DNA of 23,432 nucleotides from assembly GCA_014859215.1 (NCBI GenBank), contig JACUUS010000015.1, forward strand, positions 1 through 23,432, read 5' to 3'. A program made the position numbers and the translations under genes. Shown one piece after another: positions 14,160 to 21,226 of the stretch. The stretch's first letter is position 1, and each line of letters opens with the position of its first letter. The notes under the pieces were generated by a model. That model did no database searches. It was given only the letters and a program-made list of their open reading frames with translations, and had not been told where the DNA came from. Source of the stretch: Dehalococcoidia bacterium (lineage in GTDB: Bacteria; Chloroflexota; Dehalococcoidia; SZUA-161).

Positions 14160-15380
14160 TCAGATAATCCCGCTCTCGCGCAGCTTGACCAGGTCGTCGC
14201 GACTGTACCCGAGCCCCTCGCAGTATATCTCTTCGTTGTGCTGGCCCAGGAGCGGCGCCGGGTACCTGTTCGTGGCCGGACTGCCCGTGAGCTTGAAGGG
14301 AGCGCCCGGGTAGGTTATCTTGCCTGCCGCGGGATGCTCGATATCAGTGAAGTATTCCCTTGCCTTCAGGTGAGGACTCTGGATCAGGTCCCCCGGGCTG
14401 TTCACGGGAGCGCTGGCTATCTTGGCATTCAGAAAGATCTCGAAAAGCTCTTCTTTGTCGTGGTCCGCAAGCCAGTCATACCAGATAGCGTCGAATTCCA
14501 GGCCTGCCTCGACGCTGAAGATGTTCTGGAACCTGGGATCGTCCTTGAGCTCCGGCATATGCATTGCCTCAAGGTATCTCGGCCACCACTGCGGCAGGCT
14601 CAGGGTATTTACGAACCCGTTTCTGCACGGATAGACTCCCTGGGGAAGGATGACCATGCGGACTGCCTCCCTGGGCGGGGGCCAGCGGGTGGTGATTACG
14701 CCCGCGCATGAATAACCGAGCAGGTAGATAATGCGCCTGTCCGCGGTTCCGGCCTGCGTTTCCATTATCGATACGTCTACATGCTGCCCATCGCCGTTGA
14801 ACTCTTTGCCGAGGAAGGCGCCCATGGCGGCGATAGCCGCGATATTCCCCGCCTGGTACTGCACGACATTGCCGCCCAGCTTCAGCGGCTCCCGGCCGGC
14901 GATGCCCGTGGAATACATCTCTCCGCCCATCGCGTACTCCACGATCTCAGCGGCTTTGAAATCGCGGTACGGGCCTGTCTGGCCGAAGTTCGATATTGAC
15001 ACCATTACCAGGTCGGGGTTTATTTCCTTGAGCGCCTGGTAGTCCAGACCCAGCCCCGGCATGACCCTGGGACTGAAGTTTTCCACCACGATATCAGAGT
15101 CCTTGACCAGTTCCTGGAATATCTTCTTCCCCGTTTGCGGCTTGAGATTGAGGGTCACGCCTTTCTTGTTTGTGTTCAAATGTAGAAAGAGGCCGCTCTT
15201 CTCCGGGTGCGGTTCGTCATTGAGGAAGGGGCCCATCTTCCTGGCCGGGTCCCCGCCGCCGGGCCGTTCTATCTTGACTACGTCCGCTCCGTAGTCTGCC
15301 AGGAGCTTGGTACAGTAAGGACCGGCGATGTGCCATGTGAGGTCGAGTACCCTGATGCCGGATAGCGCCTGGTCAAACAT
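14160..15380 (-). CDS. CaiB/BaiF (class III) CoA-transferase, first gene of the catabolic block
   Basis: This 406-residue protein begins LSGIRVLDLTWHIAGPYCTKLLADYGADVVKIERPGG and has NTNKKGVTLNLK (69-80), DIVVENFSPRVM (96-107) and a C-terminal LLGQHNEEIYCEGLG. It should activate a carboxylic acid using another acyl-CoA as donor, without ATP, which suits an anaerobe. The catalytic-Asp position holds Glu145 (KAAEIVEYAMGG), an acidic replacement. The downstream paralogue has Gly there, so this is the likelier catalytic subunit of a pair. The chosen ATG at 15380 has GAGGTGG upstream; a TTG 24 bases further up lacks a better site. A strong promoter lies at 15510-15537, so this gene probably heads the operon. 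Racemase activity of the same family cannot be excluded. Confidence 0.9.
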   Translation of the reverse strand: MFDQALSGIRVLDLTWHIAGPYCTKLLADYGADVVKIERPGGGDPARKMGPFLNDEPHPEKSGLFLHLNTNKKGVTLNLKPQTGKKIFQELVKDSDIVVENFSPRVMPGLGLDYQALKEINPDLVMVSISNFGQTGPYRDFKAAEIVEYAMGGEMYSTGIAGREPLKLGGNVVQYQAGNIAAIAAMGAFLGKEFNGDGQHVDVSIMETQAGTADRRIIYLLGYSCAGVITTRWPPPREAVRMVILPQGVYPCRNGFVNTLSLPQWWPRYLEAMHMPELKDDPRFQNIFSVEAGLEFDAIWYDWLADHDKEELFEIFLNAKIASAPVNSPGDLIQSPHLKAREYFTDIEHPAAGKITYPGAPFKLTGSPATNRYPAPLLGQHNEEIYCEGLGYSRDDLVKLRESGII

Positions 15381-15509
15381 GATTCCACCTCTCGGAGTTT
15401 GCACCTCGGCGCCTGCTTGCGCCGCAGTTTGGCCAGTGTCTGGCTTGGCGAGTTTCCCGGATAAGAAGGCGAGAGCCCGGGATCACGGTGGTGCCTTTAC
15501 GTTGTGACT

Positions 15510-15537
15510 ACTATAGCAGCAGAACCAGCATTGTCAA
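15510..15537 (-). promoter_or_regulatory. Strong sigma70-type promoter for the CoA-transferase pair
   Basis: The minus strand reads TTGACA (15537-15532), a 16-base spacer, then TATAGT (15515-15510). Transcription would begin near 15503, about 120 bases before the CoA-transferase ATG at 15380. It is the best promoter match in the 253-base gap between the divergent CoA-transferase and secreted-protein genes. Confidence 0.65.
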
Positions 15538-15633
15538 TATACGAAATTGCAGGTGAATCACGGCGCGAAGCCGCTATCCTTTTGCCTGTCTATTCGTTTT
15601 CTTATGTAAAGGCAGAAGCAGGAAGGAGGCGGA

Positions 15634-16443
15634 ATGAACAAGATGCTTACCAGTGCCGTAGTCATACTGCTTGCGGCAGCCATGCTTGTCACGGGGCTTG
15701 GCCTGGCTGTTGCCCAGGACCAGATGGAAGCGGATGAGCAGGTGCTGAACCTGGTCGTAACAGCGCCGCATATAGTAGCTGTGGATGAGCCGGCCAACAT
15801 CTCAGTCACGGACCCTGATACAGGTGAAGGCGTGGAAGGGGCCAATCTTTCTGCGACGCCGGTCCCTGTTTGCGCTTTCCTGTTCCCGACAGCCGACTAT
15901 TCGCTGCCGCTTGGCCAAGCCAACGCCACCGGAGAGATCGAGTACGCGTTTCAACAGGCCGGGACATACATGCTCATAGCGACGGCTGACAACTACGGTC
16001 CCGGCATCGCCGGAATAATAGTGAGCCCGGCTATCGCGGGGAAGCTGCAAATCCAGGCCCCTGCCAGGGCGGAGGCGAACCAGACCATCGCCATAAACGT
16101 TGTTGACAGAGAAACGCTGGACCCGGTCTCAGAGGCTGACGTCTGGGCCGTGCCGGGCCGGGGAGCGAACATGACCTCGCCCGACTCTCGCGCCGGCATG
16201 GACAGGTTCAGGGAACGCTATCAGTATCGCGCATGGTCGGACCTGGCGGAAATAGCCAATGAATTCGGTCTTTACCTGGGCCAGACTGACGCGGAAGGGG
16301 CAGTCCAGTTCGAGGGGACGATTGCTGGAAGATATCTCCTGGTGGCCCTGAAGGACGATTATGTGCCGGGCATCAGGGTGATACGCATCTTGCCCGAAGG
16401 GACCCTGGATTCACAACAAGGCGCGACGGGGCAAAGCGCCTAG
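15634..16443 (+). CDS. Secreted protein with two Ig-like (carboxypeptidase-regulatory-like) repeats
   Basis: This 269-residue protein has a clear signal peptide (MNKMLTSAVVILLAAAMLVTG, cleavage near AVAQ-DQ at about 28). Two repeats follow, about 38-130 and 136-255. Each has a strand (LNLVVTAPHIVAVDEP or LQIQAPARAEANQT), a motif like VxDxxTxxxVxxAxxxAxP, a G-x(2-4)-F step, and an ending GxYxLxAxxDxYxPGI. This pattern is typical of extracellular Ig-like domains of the SpaA/carboxypeptidase-regulatory type. No transmembrane anchor or LPxTG signal is seen, so it is probably released or bound non-covalently. The ATG has AAGGAGG five bases upstream. The sigma-factor gene follows after about 100 bases on the same strand. 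Function unknown. Confidence 0.8.
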   Translation: MNKMLTSAVVILLAAAMLVTGLGLAVAQDQMEADEQVLNLVVTAPHIVAVDEPANISVTDPDTGEGVEGANLSATPVPVCAFLFPTADYSLPLGQANATGEIEYAFQQAGTYMLIATADNYGPGIAGIIVSPAIAGKLQIQAPARAEANQTIAINVVDRETLDPVSEADVWAVPGRGANMTSPDSRAGMDRFRERYQYRAWSDLAEIANEFGLYLGQTDAEGAVQFEGTIAGRYLLVALKDDYVPGIRVIRILPEGTLDSQQGATGQSA

Positions 16444-16484
16444 TCCTGAAGTACTGAAAATTTGAATTCGCCCTGACTTTATGT

Positions 16485-16513
16485 TTACCACGGCTCTTCC
16501 CCGGCTGTATACT
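16485..16513 (+). promoter_or_regulatory. Possible promoter of the ECF sigma gene
   Basis: TTACCA (16485-16490), a 17-base spacer and TATACT (16508-16513) lie 28 bases before the GTG start of the sigma-factor gene. The -10 matches five of six and the -35 four of six. If used, the sigma gene can be transcribed independently of the secreted-protein gene. Confidence 0.4.
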
Positions 16514-16540
16514 GGAAGCAGGTAGCGGGGAGGAGGATGT

Positions 16541-17086
16541 GTGGATGACGAGGAGGCTTTGGCACACGCCATCCGCAGGGGCGATGCCGACGCTTGGGCC
16601 GGGTTGTACGAGGACTATTTCCCCCGCGTGTACCGCTATATCGCTGTCCGAATCAAGGACCGCACAGAGGCTGAGGACCTGGCGGGGCAGGTTTTCCTGA
16701 AGGCTGTCGAAGCGGGCCGGTCCTTCACCTGGCGCGGCGCTCCTGTCTCGTCGTGGCTGTTTCGTATAGCACGCAACCAGGTCATCGACTATCTGCGCCT
16801 GAGAAAATACAGGCAGGCCGTTCCCCTTGATAACGAAGTGCCGGGAAGCGGCGCCGGACCCGATGACCTCGCGGCAGTTGCTTGTGAGCTCGCCCGCCTA
16901 GTCCAGGCGATTGGCGAGCTGACTGGAGCGCAGAGGGACGTTATTGAGCTGCGGTTCACAGCCGGACTGCCCACGGCTGAGGTCGCCAGAGTGCTGGGCA
17001 AGAGCCCAAGCGCTGTCAAAGCTATGCAGCACAGCGCCCTGGAGTCGCTCCGCAGGAAGCTTGCCCGGCCGGAGGACAGATCATAA
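16541..17086 (+). CDS. ECF-type RNA polymerase sigma factor
   Basis: This 181-residue sigma70-family protein has region 2 at about 22-92 (YEDYFPRVYRYIAVRI, AEDLAGQVFLKA, SWLFRIARNQVIDYLR) and region 4 at about 118-172 (LTGAQRDVIELRFTAGLP, EVARVLGKSPSAVKAMQHSALESLRRKL). It has no region 1 or 3, as in the extracytoplasmic-function group. The GTG start is supported by AGGAGG at good spacing; a closer ATG is out of frame. No anti-sigma gene follows, since the next gene is convergent. Control could come from elsewhere, or possibly through the secreted Ig-like protein encoded upstream, which is speculation. Target promoters cannot be named from this window. Confidence 0.92.
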   Translation: MDDEEALAHAIRRGDADAWAGLYEDYFPRVYRYIAVRIKDRTEAEDLAGQVFLKAVEAGRSFTWRGAPVSSWLFRIARNQVIDYLRLRKYRQAVPLDNEVPGSGAGPDDLAAVACELARLVQAIGELTGAQRDVIELRFTAGLPTAEVARVLGKSPSAVKAMQHSALESLRRKLARPEDRS

Positions 17087-17119
17087 TACGCGGCGCAGGG
17101 GAATCTCAGGTCGGTCCAA

Positions 17120-18331
17120 TCAGGTCTTGGTATTTACAATTATCCGCTTGATTTGAGAACCATCGTCTTTGCGTCCGGGTACGACCTTTGTCGATCCTGG
17201 CTCCTCCTCAGCCGCACCGGATACCTCGGGGAGCTCTGCTATGATTTTCAGAAGCGCGGTGGGATTCTCCAGGTGCACCCTGATCGTTATTCCCTTGTCC
17301 ACGGACCCGCCGAGATTGAGTACGTCCACGTTTGGAGTCTGTTTCAGGTGTTTATGCAGCTGGAGCATCCGGTCCAGTCCCACCGGGGGCGGCAGCGCCA
17401 GCTCAACCGTGCCCTCGAACAGAGTCTCGGCCCCCTTCTTGTTTTCGTGAGCAGGAGCACGTTTTCCCTCATCCGGCTCCGGTTCCTCTTCAGCTGATTC
17501 AGGCTCCGCAGTGAGAGAGACCTCTCCAACCAGTTCCGAGAATGGTCCCATGCTCTCCAGAATAGTGCTGAATGTGTTTTTGATCTCCGACTCGCCCGGT
17601 TTCTTCCCCGAAGAAAGCAACCTTTGCTGCTCGGAATGCAGTACCCGCACAAGAAGGCTCAGCTGCTCCCTGGCCTGCTGCACGAAAGCCGGGTCCGCCT
17701 CAGCGGCGATCGATTCCACGCCCTCGCAGCGGCTGCGAATAGTCTCCGCGTCATGCCCCGCCGACTGGAGCAGGCTGTTTGCCTTCTGCTCGGCGGCAAC
17801 CAGAATCTCGTTTGCCCTCGTTCTTGCCTCCGCCTGGGCCTCGCCTACTATCCGCTCGACCTCCGCCTGGGCCTTTTCCTTTGCCTGGGCGACTATGCTT
17901 GCCGCCTTGATCTTCGCCTTCTCCTCCATCTCGCTCTTGATACGCAAGGACTGCTTGGTTGCCTCAATAACCGTGCTCTCCGCGAAGCGGGTCAGCGAAT
18001 CGAGGTATGCCAGTCTATCTCCATTTGAGTAAACCGTGTTGTCGGAGCCGTTGCCTGAAATACCGGGAGTTTGCGGGTAGTCTTCAGCCTGATGCCGCGA
18101 GGGATGCTGGGTCGCGGGGTCTCCAGGTCCTGTCCGGACGTCGAGTTTGTCGGCAAGGGCGGTATAACCTTCAGCGAGCTTGCTGATAGCTGAATCGAGC
18201 TCCTCCAACCGCCTGGAAAACTGGCCGTACTGATTGGAAAGGCTCTCGACAAAGGAATATACCTGCCCCTCGTCCAGGCCGTTGTTCACTATTTTGAACT
18301 TGTGCCCCCAGAGTTCCTTTTCGCTATCCAT
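17120..18331 (-). CDS. DivIVA-like coiled-coil protein with conserved C-terminal alpha/beta domain (paralogue 1)
   Basis: This 403-residue protein lacks a signal peptide. A short N-terminal motif, WGHKFKIVNNGLDEGQVYSFVESL, resembles the start of DivIVA/GpsB-like proteins. After a Pro/Gly-rich linker (about 65-100) a charged coiled coil of Ala-, Glu- and Lys-rich heptads covers about 110-205, then an acidic linker. The domain at about 304-370 (PPVGLDRMLQLHKHL, LNLGGSVDKGITIRV, ENPTALLKIIAELPE) and the final RIIVNTKT are shared almost exactly with the protein encoded at 18508-19893. A role in polar or envelope scaffolding is a guess from the DivIVA-like start. The ATG has GGGGAG upstream. The stop faces the sigma-factor gene across 33 bases. 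Confidence 0.8.
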   Translation of the reverse strand: MDSEKELWGHKFKIVNNGLDEGQVYSFVESLSNQYGQFSRRLEELDSAISKLAEGYTALADKLDVRTGPGDPATQHPSRHQAEDYPQTPGISGNGSDNTVYSNGDRLAYLDSLTRFAESTVIEATKQSLRIKSEMEEKAKIKAASIVAQAKEKAQAEVERIVGEAQAEARTRANEILVAAEQKANSLLQSAGHDAETIRSRCEGVESIAAEADPAFVQQAREQLSLLVRVLHSEQQRLLSSGKKPGESEIKNTFSTILESMGPFSELVGEVSLTAEPESAEEEPEPDEGKRAPAHENKKGAETLFEGTVELALPPPVGLDRMLQLHKHLKQTPNVDVLNLGGSVDKGITIRVHLENPTALLKIIAELPEVSGAAEEEPGSTKVVPGRKDDGSQIKRIIVNTKT

Positions 18332-18431
18332 GGGAGTACTCCCCGCACTTCGATTCTGATGAAGGTTGAGCAGGTTAGCAATGAGAATTTAGTACTTGCG
18401 GACGTGGTATTTCTGTTCCCGGCCGGAAAGG

Positions 18432-18498
18432 AAAAAACAGGGCATCCACCAGGTTGTTTCGCTTGGGCCGGCGCTGTCAAACAAGCTCGTGGATGCCC
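18432..18498 (-). terminator. Intrinsic terminator after coiled-coil paralogue 2
   Basis: On the minus strand a perfect 10-bp stem, GGGCATCCAC (18498-18489) with GTGGATGCCC (18449-18440), encloses a second TTGTTT/AAACAA stem. It is followed by TGTTTTTT (six U at 18437-18432). It begins 10 bases after the stop of the 18508-19893 gene, so that gene ends here and paralogue 1 probably needs its own promoter. Confidence 0.85.
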
Positions 18499-18507
18499 GC
18501 GATGTTC

Positions 18508-19893
18508 CTATTTCCTGGTACTTACTATAATCCTGGTCACCGCGTCCTTCTCAGACGAGTAGTCGGCGGCGGGTTCTTCCTTTATCTCTTCGATTTCGGG
18601 CAGTTCCTTCAGGAGCCCCAGCAGGGGAACGGGGTTTTCAACGTAGATCCTGATCGTTATCCCCTTGTCCTTGGAAACACCCAGGTTGAGTACTTCTATC
18701 TGCCTTATGTGACGCAGGTTCTTGTGCAGCTGCAGCATCCGGTCAAGTCCGACCGGAGGCGTGATGGTGATTTCGACAGTTCCCTGATAGAGGCCGTCGT
18801 CAACGTCCGTCCTCATGACCGGCCCGGTGACAGGCTCACTCTCGACTACCCCGTCCTCTGGCTCAATCTCCTCCTGTTCGGCGACCGGCTGCGACACAGC
18901 CTCGTCATCCTCGAGCTCTTCCCTCTCCTGCGCCGGCGGCTCCGGTGCGTGCGGTGTCTGCTCTTCCAGGGTCTTCAACGAACCTGCGGCCAGGTCCGTA
19001 ATCAGGGACTCGTACACTCTTCTGAACTTGTCCTTTATGTGCTCCTCGCCTACCTGCTTGCTTCTAACCAGGATCTGTTGGGCCTCCCGGCGTATGTCCA
19101 TTGCCTGCGCATGGGCTTTCTCAGTAGCTTCCTTGAGAATATTCCGGGCTTCCTCTTCAGCCGCGGCGATTCGGGCGGCCCTCAGGTCTTCAGCCTCCTG
19201 CTCTGATTCCGCGATCAGTCTTGCGGCGTTGTCCCTGGCCGTTTGCTCAATTTCCTCCGCCTTCTGCTGAGTCTCGGCCAGAATTTGCTGTGTCTGCTCC
19301 TCGGCAGCGCGGATCTTCTGGGCTGCCTCATCGAGGACTGTCCTGGCCTGCTTCTCTGCCCTGGAGACTGCCGCTGTGGCTTGCTCCTCGGCGGCCTTGA
19401 GCATCATCTCTGCCTGCTGCTCGGCCTTCTCTGTTTCCTCCTGGAGAATAGCATCCCCGGTTTGCCTGGCCTCGGCCAGGATCCTTTCCTTTTCAGCTTC
19501 GGCCTCCGTACGCGCCTTCGCGACCACGCTTTCTGCATCAAGTCTGGCCTTTTCACGGCCCTCCGCGATAGCTCTCTCTGCCGCTTCTTTGGCCTGATTC
19601 GCGCCGGCAACAATACCGGCAGCCTTTTCTTCCGCTTCGGCCACGGTGGAAGCAGCCTGCTCTCTGGCATTCTGTTCGATTTCCTGCCTGATGGCTGTAG
19701 CGAGCCTGTCCGCCTCGATCACCGTATTCTCGGCGAGCTTCGTGAGTGAATCAAGATGCTCGAGCCTGGCTGTAAGCTGGCTGTTCTGCTCAATAAGGCT
19801 GTTCATGGATGAGAAGACCTGCTCCTCGTCCAGGCCGTCCTTGACTCTCTTGAACTTCTGGCGCCACAGCGCCGCATTGTTGCCCTTGTCCAT
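18508..19893 (-). CDS. DivIVA-like long coiled-coil protein with conserved C-terminal alpha/beta domain (paralogue 2)
   Basis: This 461-residue protein opens with LWRQKFKRVKDGLDEEQVFSSMNSL, like its paralogue at 17120-18331 and like DivIVA-type membrane-curvature proteins. A very long Ala/Glu/Lys/Arg-rich coiled coil runs from about 60 to 290, with repeated EAEEKA- and AEEQ-type heptads. An acidic Pro/Glu linker (about 310-365) leads to the C-terminal domain (about 368-433: PPVGLDRMLQLHKNL, LNLGVSKDKGITIRI, ENPVPLLGLLKELPE) and the end RIIVSTRK. The coiled coil is about twice as long as in the paralogue. The ATG at 19893 has AAAGGATG upstream; a longer start at 19947 lacks one. It is followed by the terminator at 18432-18498. 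A cytoskeletal or scaffold role is likely but unproven. Confidence 0.82.
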   Translation of the reverse strand: MDKGNNAALWRQKFKRVKDGLDEEQVFSSMNSLIEQNSQLTARLEHLDSLTKLAENTVIEADRLATAIRQEIEQNAREQAASTVAEAEEKAAGIVAGANQAKEAAERAIAEGREKARLDAESVVAKARTEAEAEKERILAEARQTGDAILQEETEKAEQQAEMMLKAAEEQATAAVSRAEKQARTVLDEAAQKIRAAEEQTQQILAETQQKAEEIEQTARDNAARLIAESEQEAEDLRAARIAAAEEEARNILKEATEKAHAQAMDIRREAQQILVRSKQVGEEHIKDKFRRVYESLITDLAAGSLKTLEEQTPHAPEPPAQEREELEDDEAVSQPVAEQEEIEPEDGVVESEPVTGPVMRTDVDDGLYQGTVEITITPPVGLDRMLQLHKNLRHIRQIEVLNLGVSKDKGITIRIYVENPVPLLGLLKELPEIEEIKEEPAADYSSEKDAVTRIIVSTRK

Positions 19894-20123
19894 CAGAGTC
19901 ACATCCTTTCGCCTCGTGTAGGCAAAGTCTACGCATGCGCGATCCAACTGGAAATGAGATGATCGTACCCGGCGCGTGCAGGACTATAGTACTCCTGCGC
20001 CGCGCTTGCGGGAACGTGGTCGGGCGGGGAAGATGTCCGGGCCAGGTCAAATAGCTGCCTCGCGGGTACTACTCCGGGACCGGTGCCGGTACCGGCTTAT
20101 AAGAATACAAGGTACGGGGTTCG

Positions 20124-20333
20124 ATGTCAAAAAGCATCGGTAAAGCAGCGTTCCGCGAAACTCGCTCCTGTGCGACTGCGATCGAAGCTAACAGCGCACA
20201 TCTGAGAGAGGCACATGCTTCTGTCTTGAAGCTGGAACCCGCAAGACTTCGGCGTTTCGCGGAACCCTCGGTAAAGCGACTGTTTGGCAGGTTTAGTGTA
20301 GTTCGGTTACTTGACAGATTCCTCACAAGATAG
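20124..20333 (+). CDS. Doubtful small basic peptide upstream of the E1-like gene
   Basis: The frame encodes 69 residues with an Arg/Lys-rich C-terminal half (LRRFAEPSVKRLFGRFSVVRLLDRFLTR) that could form a cationic amphipathic helix. It precedes an operon of possible biosynthetic enzymes, so a precursor-peptide role is conceivable. Against it, the only ribosome-site candidate (AAGG) is 11 bases from the ATG, the frame runs through the inverted operator-like repeats and into the -35 of the operon promoter, and the peptide has a single Cys and no leader/core boundary that I can see. It is listed so that it can be checked, not as an established gene. Confidence 0.15.
   Translation: MSKSIGKAAFRETRSCATAIEANSAHLREAHASVLKLEPARLRRFAEPSVKRLFGRFSVVRLLDRFLTR
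20150..20161 (+). repeat. Operator-like near-palindrome, copy 1
   Basis: GTTCCGCGAAAC is close to its own reverse complement (two central-flank mismatches) and is repeated exactly, in inverted orientation, at 20254-20265. Consensus GTTYCGCGRAAC. It lies 150 bases upstream of the operon promoter -35. Confidence 0.5.
20254..20265 (-). repeat. Operator-like near-palindrome, copy 2
   Basis: GTTTCGCGGAAC on the plus strand is the exact reverse complement of the site at 20150-20161, with 104 bases between start points. It ends 45 bases before the TTGACA box at 20311, a reasonable place for an activator or a looping repressor. A TCGGTAAAGC repeat abuts it at 20268-20277, and the partner copy of that repeat lies three bases before site 1. 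Confidence 0.5.
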
Positions 20334-20339
20334 TACTTT
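20311..20339 (+). promoter_or_regulatory. Promoter of the E1/radical-SAM/LuxI-like operon
   Basis: TTGACA (20311-20316) is followed after 17 bases by TACTTT (20334-20339), a perfect -35 with a weak -10. The transcript would begin near 20346, leaving a leader of about 46 bases to the ATG at 20392. A weak -10 beside upstream paired sites fits an activator-dependent promoter. Confidence 0.5.
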
Positions 20340-20391
20340 AGTCCTACTTTCTGCAACCTGGCTCTTGTGCAGAGTACTGGTTTGGGGATGT

Positions 20392-21216
20392 ATGACCGTT
20401 ATGGATGACCTGTACAGGCAGATATTCTCCCGGAACCTCGGCTTCCTGACCGAGGCTGAGCAAGAGAAGCTGAGCAACGCAACTGTGGGAATAATGGGGC
20501 TGGGTAGCGTGGGTGGTCTCCTTACAGAAAGGCTGGTCAGGCTGGGCATAGGACGGCTGAAACTCGGAGAGACCGTACCATTTGAGATTGGCAGCCTCAA
20601 CTCCGAGTTCGGGTCGTCAATGCGCACGGTTGGTAAGAACAAAGCGCAGATATTGCTTGAAGAACTGAAAGATATCAACCCGAATGTTCGTATCGATTGC
20701 ACCTTAGTGCCACTCGCCGAAGACGGGGATGCTGTCTCCTTCGCCCGGAAGTGCGATATCGTCATCAATGCCATGCAGTTGGGTTCATTCAAGGAATCTA
20801 TCATGCTCCAGCGGGCAGCACGTCGGAACGGAGCCTATTATGCTATGGCAAGCGCCATAGGATTTGGAGCTTTGGCAGTAGTATTTGAGCCCGCCGGCTT
20901 GACCCTTGAGGAGTACAACGGATTCGCTAGCAATGTGCCCCTTGATTCTGATTTTAGTATACCTTTCGACAAGTTGTGCCCTGTTTTGCCATCCTATCTT
21001 AATGAGTCCCTCAAGGCTCAGAGGGCTAGGCAGGCCATAGCCTTAGGTGAAATACCGGAATCCAGTAACAGTATAGGTGTGGGATTGGCAGCGATACTGG
21101 CAACTCATGAGGTCATGAACCTCCTATTAAGGAAGCGAGAGCCCGTAATCGCTCCCAACTACACATACGTGGATTTGCTCGATCTCAAAATAATGGTGGG
21201 CAACATTTTCGCCTAG
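20392..21216 (+). CDS. Divergent ThiF/MoeB/HesA-like E1-family protein
   Basis: This 274-residue protein has the Rossmann ATP-binding start of E1-like enzymes, VGIMGLGSVGG (32-42), and later features in the family order: RLGIGRLKLGE, SLNSEFG (68-74), VGKNKA (80-85), and CDIVINAMQLGSF (121-133). Family members adenylate a C-terminal carboxylate of a small protein or peptide (ThiS, MoaD, microcin C7 precursor). Several residues normally used for ATP/Mg contact differ: Asp to Glu60 and Val62 in the DxD region, Arg to Ser71 after SLN, and the Mg-binding Asp (TDN) to Gln129. No CxxC zinc pairs are present. The ATG at 20392 follows a GGGG stretch; ATG 20401 is possible. It heads a three-gene operon, ten bases before the radical SAM gene. 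Confidence 0.8.
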   Translation: MTVMDDLYRQIFSRNLGFLTEAEQEKLSNATVGIMGLGSVGGLLTERLVRLGIGRLKLGETVPFEIGSLNSEFGSSMRTVGKNKAQILLEELKDINPNVRIDCTLVPLAEDGDAVSFARKCDIVINAMQLGSFKESIMLQRAARRNGAYYAMASAIGFGALAVVFEPAGLTLEEYNGFASNVPLDSDFSIPFDKLCPVLPSYLNESLKAQRARQAIALGEIPESSNSIGVGLAAILATHEVMNLLLRKREPVIAPNYTYVDLLDLKIMVGNIFA

Positions 21217-21226
21217 GGAGCTGCAA

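Larger units (their letters stand above)
19894..20391. other. 498-base intergenic regulatory stretch between divergent units
   Basis: This gap separates the coiled-coil gene (minus strand) from the E1/radical-SAM/LuxI-like operon (plus strand). It holds a 12-bp palindrome GCCGGTACCGGC (20085-20096), two inverted copies of a 12-bp near-palindrome (20150-20161 and 20254-20265), a 10-bp direct repeat TCGGTAAAGC (20137-20146 and 20268-20277), and a TTGACA promoter (20311-20339). A weak 69-codon reading frame (20124-20333) overlaps these elements. I see no RNA gene in it. Confidence 0.6.

Noticed and set aside
15538..15633. Plus-strand promoter for the secreted Ig-like protein
   Set aside because: The best candidates (TTGTCA near 15531, TTGCCT near 15585) have poor -10 boxes or wrong spacing, so none is reported.
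20069..20356. Minus-strand 95-codon frame in the intergenic region before the E1-like gene
   Set aside because: It has no ribosome site, crosses the promoter and the inverted repeats, and has low-complexity ends. It is more likely regulatory DNA than a gene.
19894..20391. CRISPR array, tRNA or insertion-sequence remnant in the 498-base gap
   Set aside because: The repeats are only 10-12 bases with two copies each, there is no cloverleaf or transposase fragment, and there are no target-site duplications.
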